The translations under genes were made by a program, and so were the position numbers. DNA of 64,000 nucleotides, from assembly GCA_002101205.1 (NCBI GenBank), contig LWTM01000072.1, forward strand, positions 32,127 through 96,126. Reading direction: 5' to 3'. The DNA is from Cycloclasticus sp. symbiont of Poecilosclerida sp. N. GTDB lineage: Bacteria; Pseudomonadota; Gammaproteobacteria; Methylococcales; Cycloclasticaceae. Positions 63,343-64,000 of this stretch are shown here, one piece after another; position 1 is the first letter of the stretch; every line of letters begins with the position of its first letter. The notes beneath the pieces were generated by a model, which saw nothing but the letters and a program-made list of their open reading frames with translations, ran no database searches and was not told where the DNA came from.

Positions 63343-63356
63343 AATTGAATTCAATT
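63343..63356. promoter_or_regulatory. Perfect 14-base palindrome upstream of nqrA
   Basis: AATTGAATTCAATT is a perfect palindrome 17 bases before the nqrA start, in the only space available for the operon's leader. It may be an operator or a chance AT-rich palindrome. Confidence 0.35.
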
Positions 63357-63465
63357 CTGAAAGTAAACTTTAAAACAGCGTTCATCATTTGCTTCGGCTA
63401 ACTCTCGTGCGAGATATTTAAAAACTTTATGTATCTTACAGTATTGCGCCGCAGCATTCAATCTT

Positions 63466-64000
63466 GTGTATGAACCCACCACATATTGCACTGTAGTTTG
63501 TTTTCAATAATATACCGCATCGGTGTTTTTAACTCCAAGTCTTTATGCGGTCTTATGCTGTTATAGTTCATTAAATGTGGCTAAATCGGTGAATAATAAC
63601 TCTTCTGCATCTTCGTGATAATCGACGAACTGTTCTTGTATGGTTCGGTTGAAACGCTCACAGACGGTGCTCATCTTGGGCGTGCTTAGGTACGTCCAAA
63701 GATGCGTTATATGTGCATCGGATAACAAGGAAACAAATTCACCTTTGAACTCACTGCCGTTGTCGGTGATGACCTTTTCTATCTCGAATGGACTCAGTTT
63801 GAAGCACGCTTCAAAGAATTGTTTGGCAGCTTTACTTGTAACGGCGGGTACAGCCATGGCAGTGGCATAGTCGCTCACTTCGTCTATGTAGGTGAGTAGG
63901 TACATTTTCATGCCGTACGTGCGGTGCTCACTTGCATCCATACCAACACACTCACCGATTCACTGTGGCTTGTAGCCTTTAGGCCGCCTCGTTACAGGTT
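63466..64000 (-). pseudogene. IS481-type transposase, damaged, running off the window
   Basis: The main frame (63561-63941) has the DDE integrase core: MDASEHRTYGMKMYLLTYID (first Asp), then VITDNGSEFKGEFVSLL (second Asp) and CERFNRTIQEQFVDY (Glu). It carries a TGA in frame just upstream (after KGYKPQ) and a deletion of about 23 bases near 63565 relative to the copy at 49 kb. That deletion shifts the frame before YNSIRPHK. The final segment IIENKLQCNMWWVHTQD follows. It is therefore inactive. The 5' part lies beyond position 64000. Confidence 0.85.

Overview
This window is a 64 kb stretch of a gammaproteobacterial chromosome, mostly core metabolism and housekeeping with a few worn-out insertion sequences. 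The evidence for the lineage is: a sodium-pumping NADH:quinone reductase operon (nqrABCDEF-apbE-nqrM), a split glycine decarboxylase (gcvPA), Coq7, LapA/LapB, ZipA, ZapG, FabV, and the conserved order gyrA-serC-serA-pheA-hisC-tyrA-aroA-cmk-rpsA-ihfB-lapA-lapB. The moderate GC content (judged by eye), the Nqr pump and the fatty-acid catabolic genes fit a marine Thiotrichales/Cycloclasticus-like bacterium. That is an inference from gene content, not a computed placement.

Layout. 1-2.0 kb: the start of a glycine-cleavage operon (gcvT-gcvH-gcvPA, minus strand) behind a tandem glycine riboswitch with an intrinsic terminator. 2.1-6.7 kb: a complete type I secretion apparatus (TolC-type channel, ABC exporter with degenerate C39-like domain, HlyD-type adaptor) with no substrate gene beside it. 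7.2-9.9 kb: sulfate activation (cysD, cysN) plus a small [2Fe-2S] ferredoxin. 10-12 kb: coq7 and bioA on the plus strand. 12.2-16.7 kb: a UvrD-family helicase and thiC, then a broken IS1380-type transposase. 17.6-27.4 kb: a fatty-acid degradation region, with an SDR and an enoyl-CoA hydratase divergent from an acyl-CoA ligase, a transposase fragment, and a MerR-thiolase-FadN-type-FadE-type operon with a candidate MerR operator. 27.4-41.1 kb: the gyrA-to-lapB block, all minus strand. 41.3-48.8 kb: a possible 53-residue ORF, ligA, zipA, a truncated CsgG-like lipoprotein gene, an internally deleted IS5-type element with intact candidate target-site repeats, and smc. 48.9-49.4 kb: two divergently oriented IS481-type fragments. 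49.6-52.4 kb: fabV-mipZ/parA-sprT-GIY-YIG operon. 52.6-56.2 kb: zapG, a membrane protein, a conserved small protein, sbcB and a CBS-domain protein. 56.2-63.3 kb: the nqr operon. 63.47-64.0 kb: a second, damaged IS481 copy running off the end.

How the genes cooperate. The Nqr operon carries its own maturation factors: ApbE attaches FMN to NqrB and NqrC, and NqrM is needed for assembly. The thiolase/FadN/FadE operon with the ligase and the two divergent genes could carry out full acyl-CoA beta-oxidation. The gyrA-lapB block couples serine and aromatic amino-acid synthesis to translation and LPS control, as in pseudomonads. I did not find a convincing wholly new system. The points most worth checking are the MerR/FadN operon and its operator, the orphan type I exporter, the IS damage next to thiC and the csgG-like gene, and three short unlisted open frames.
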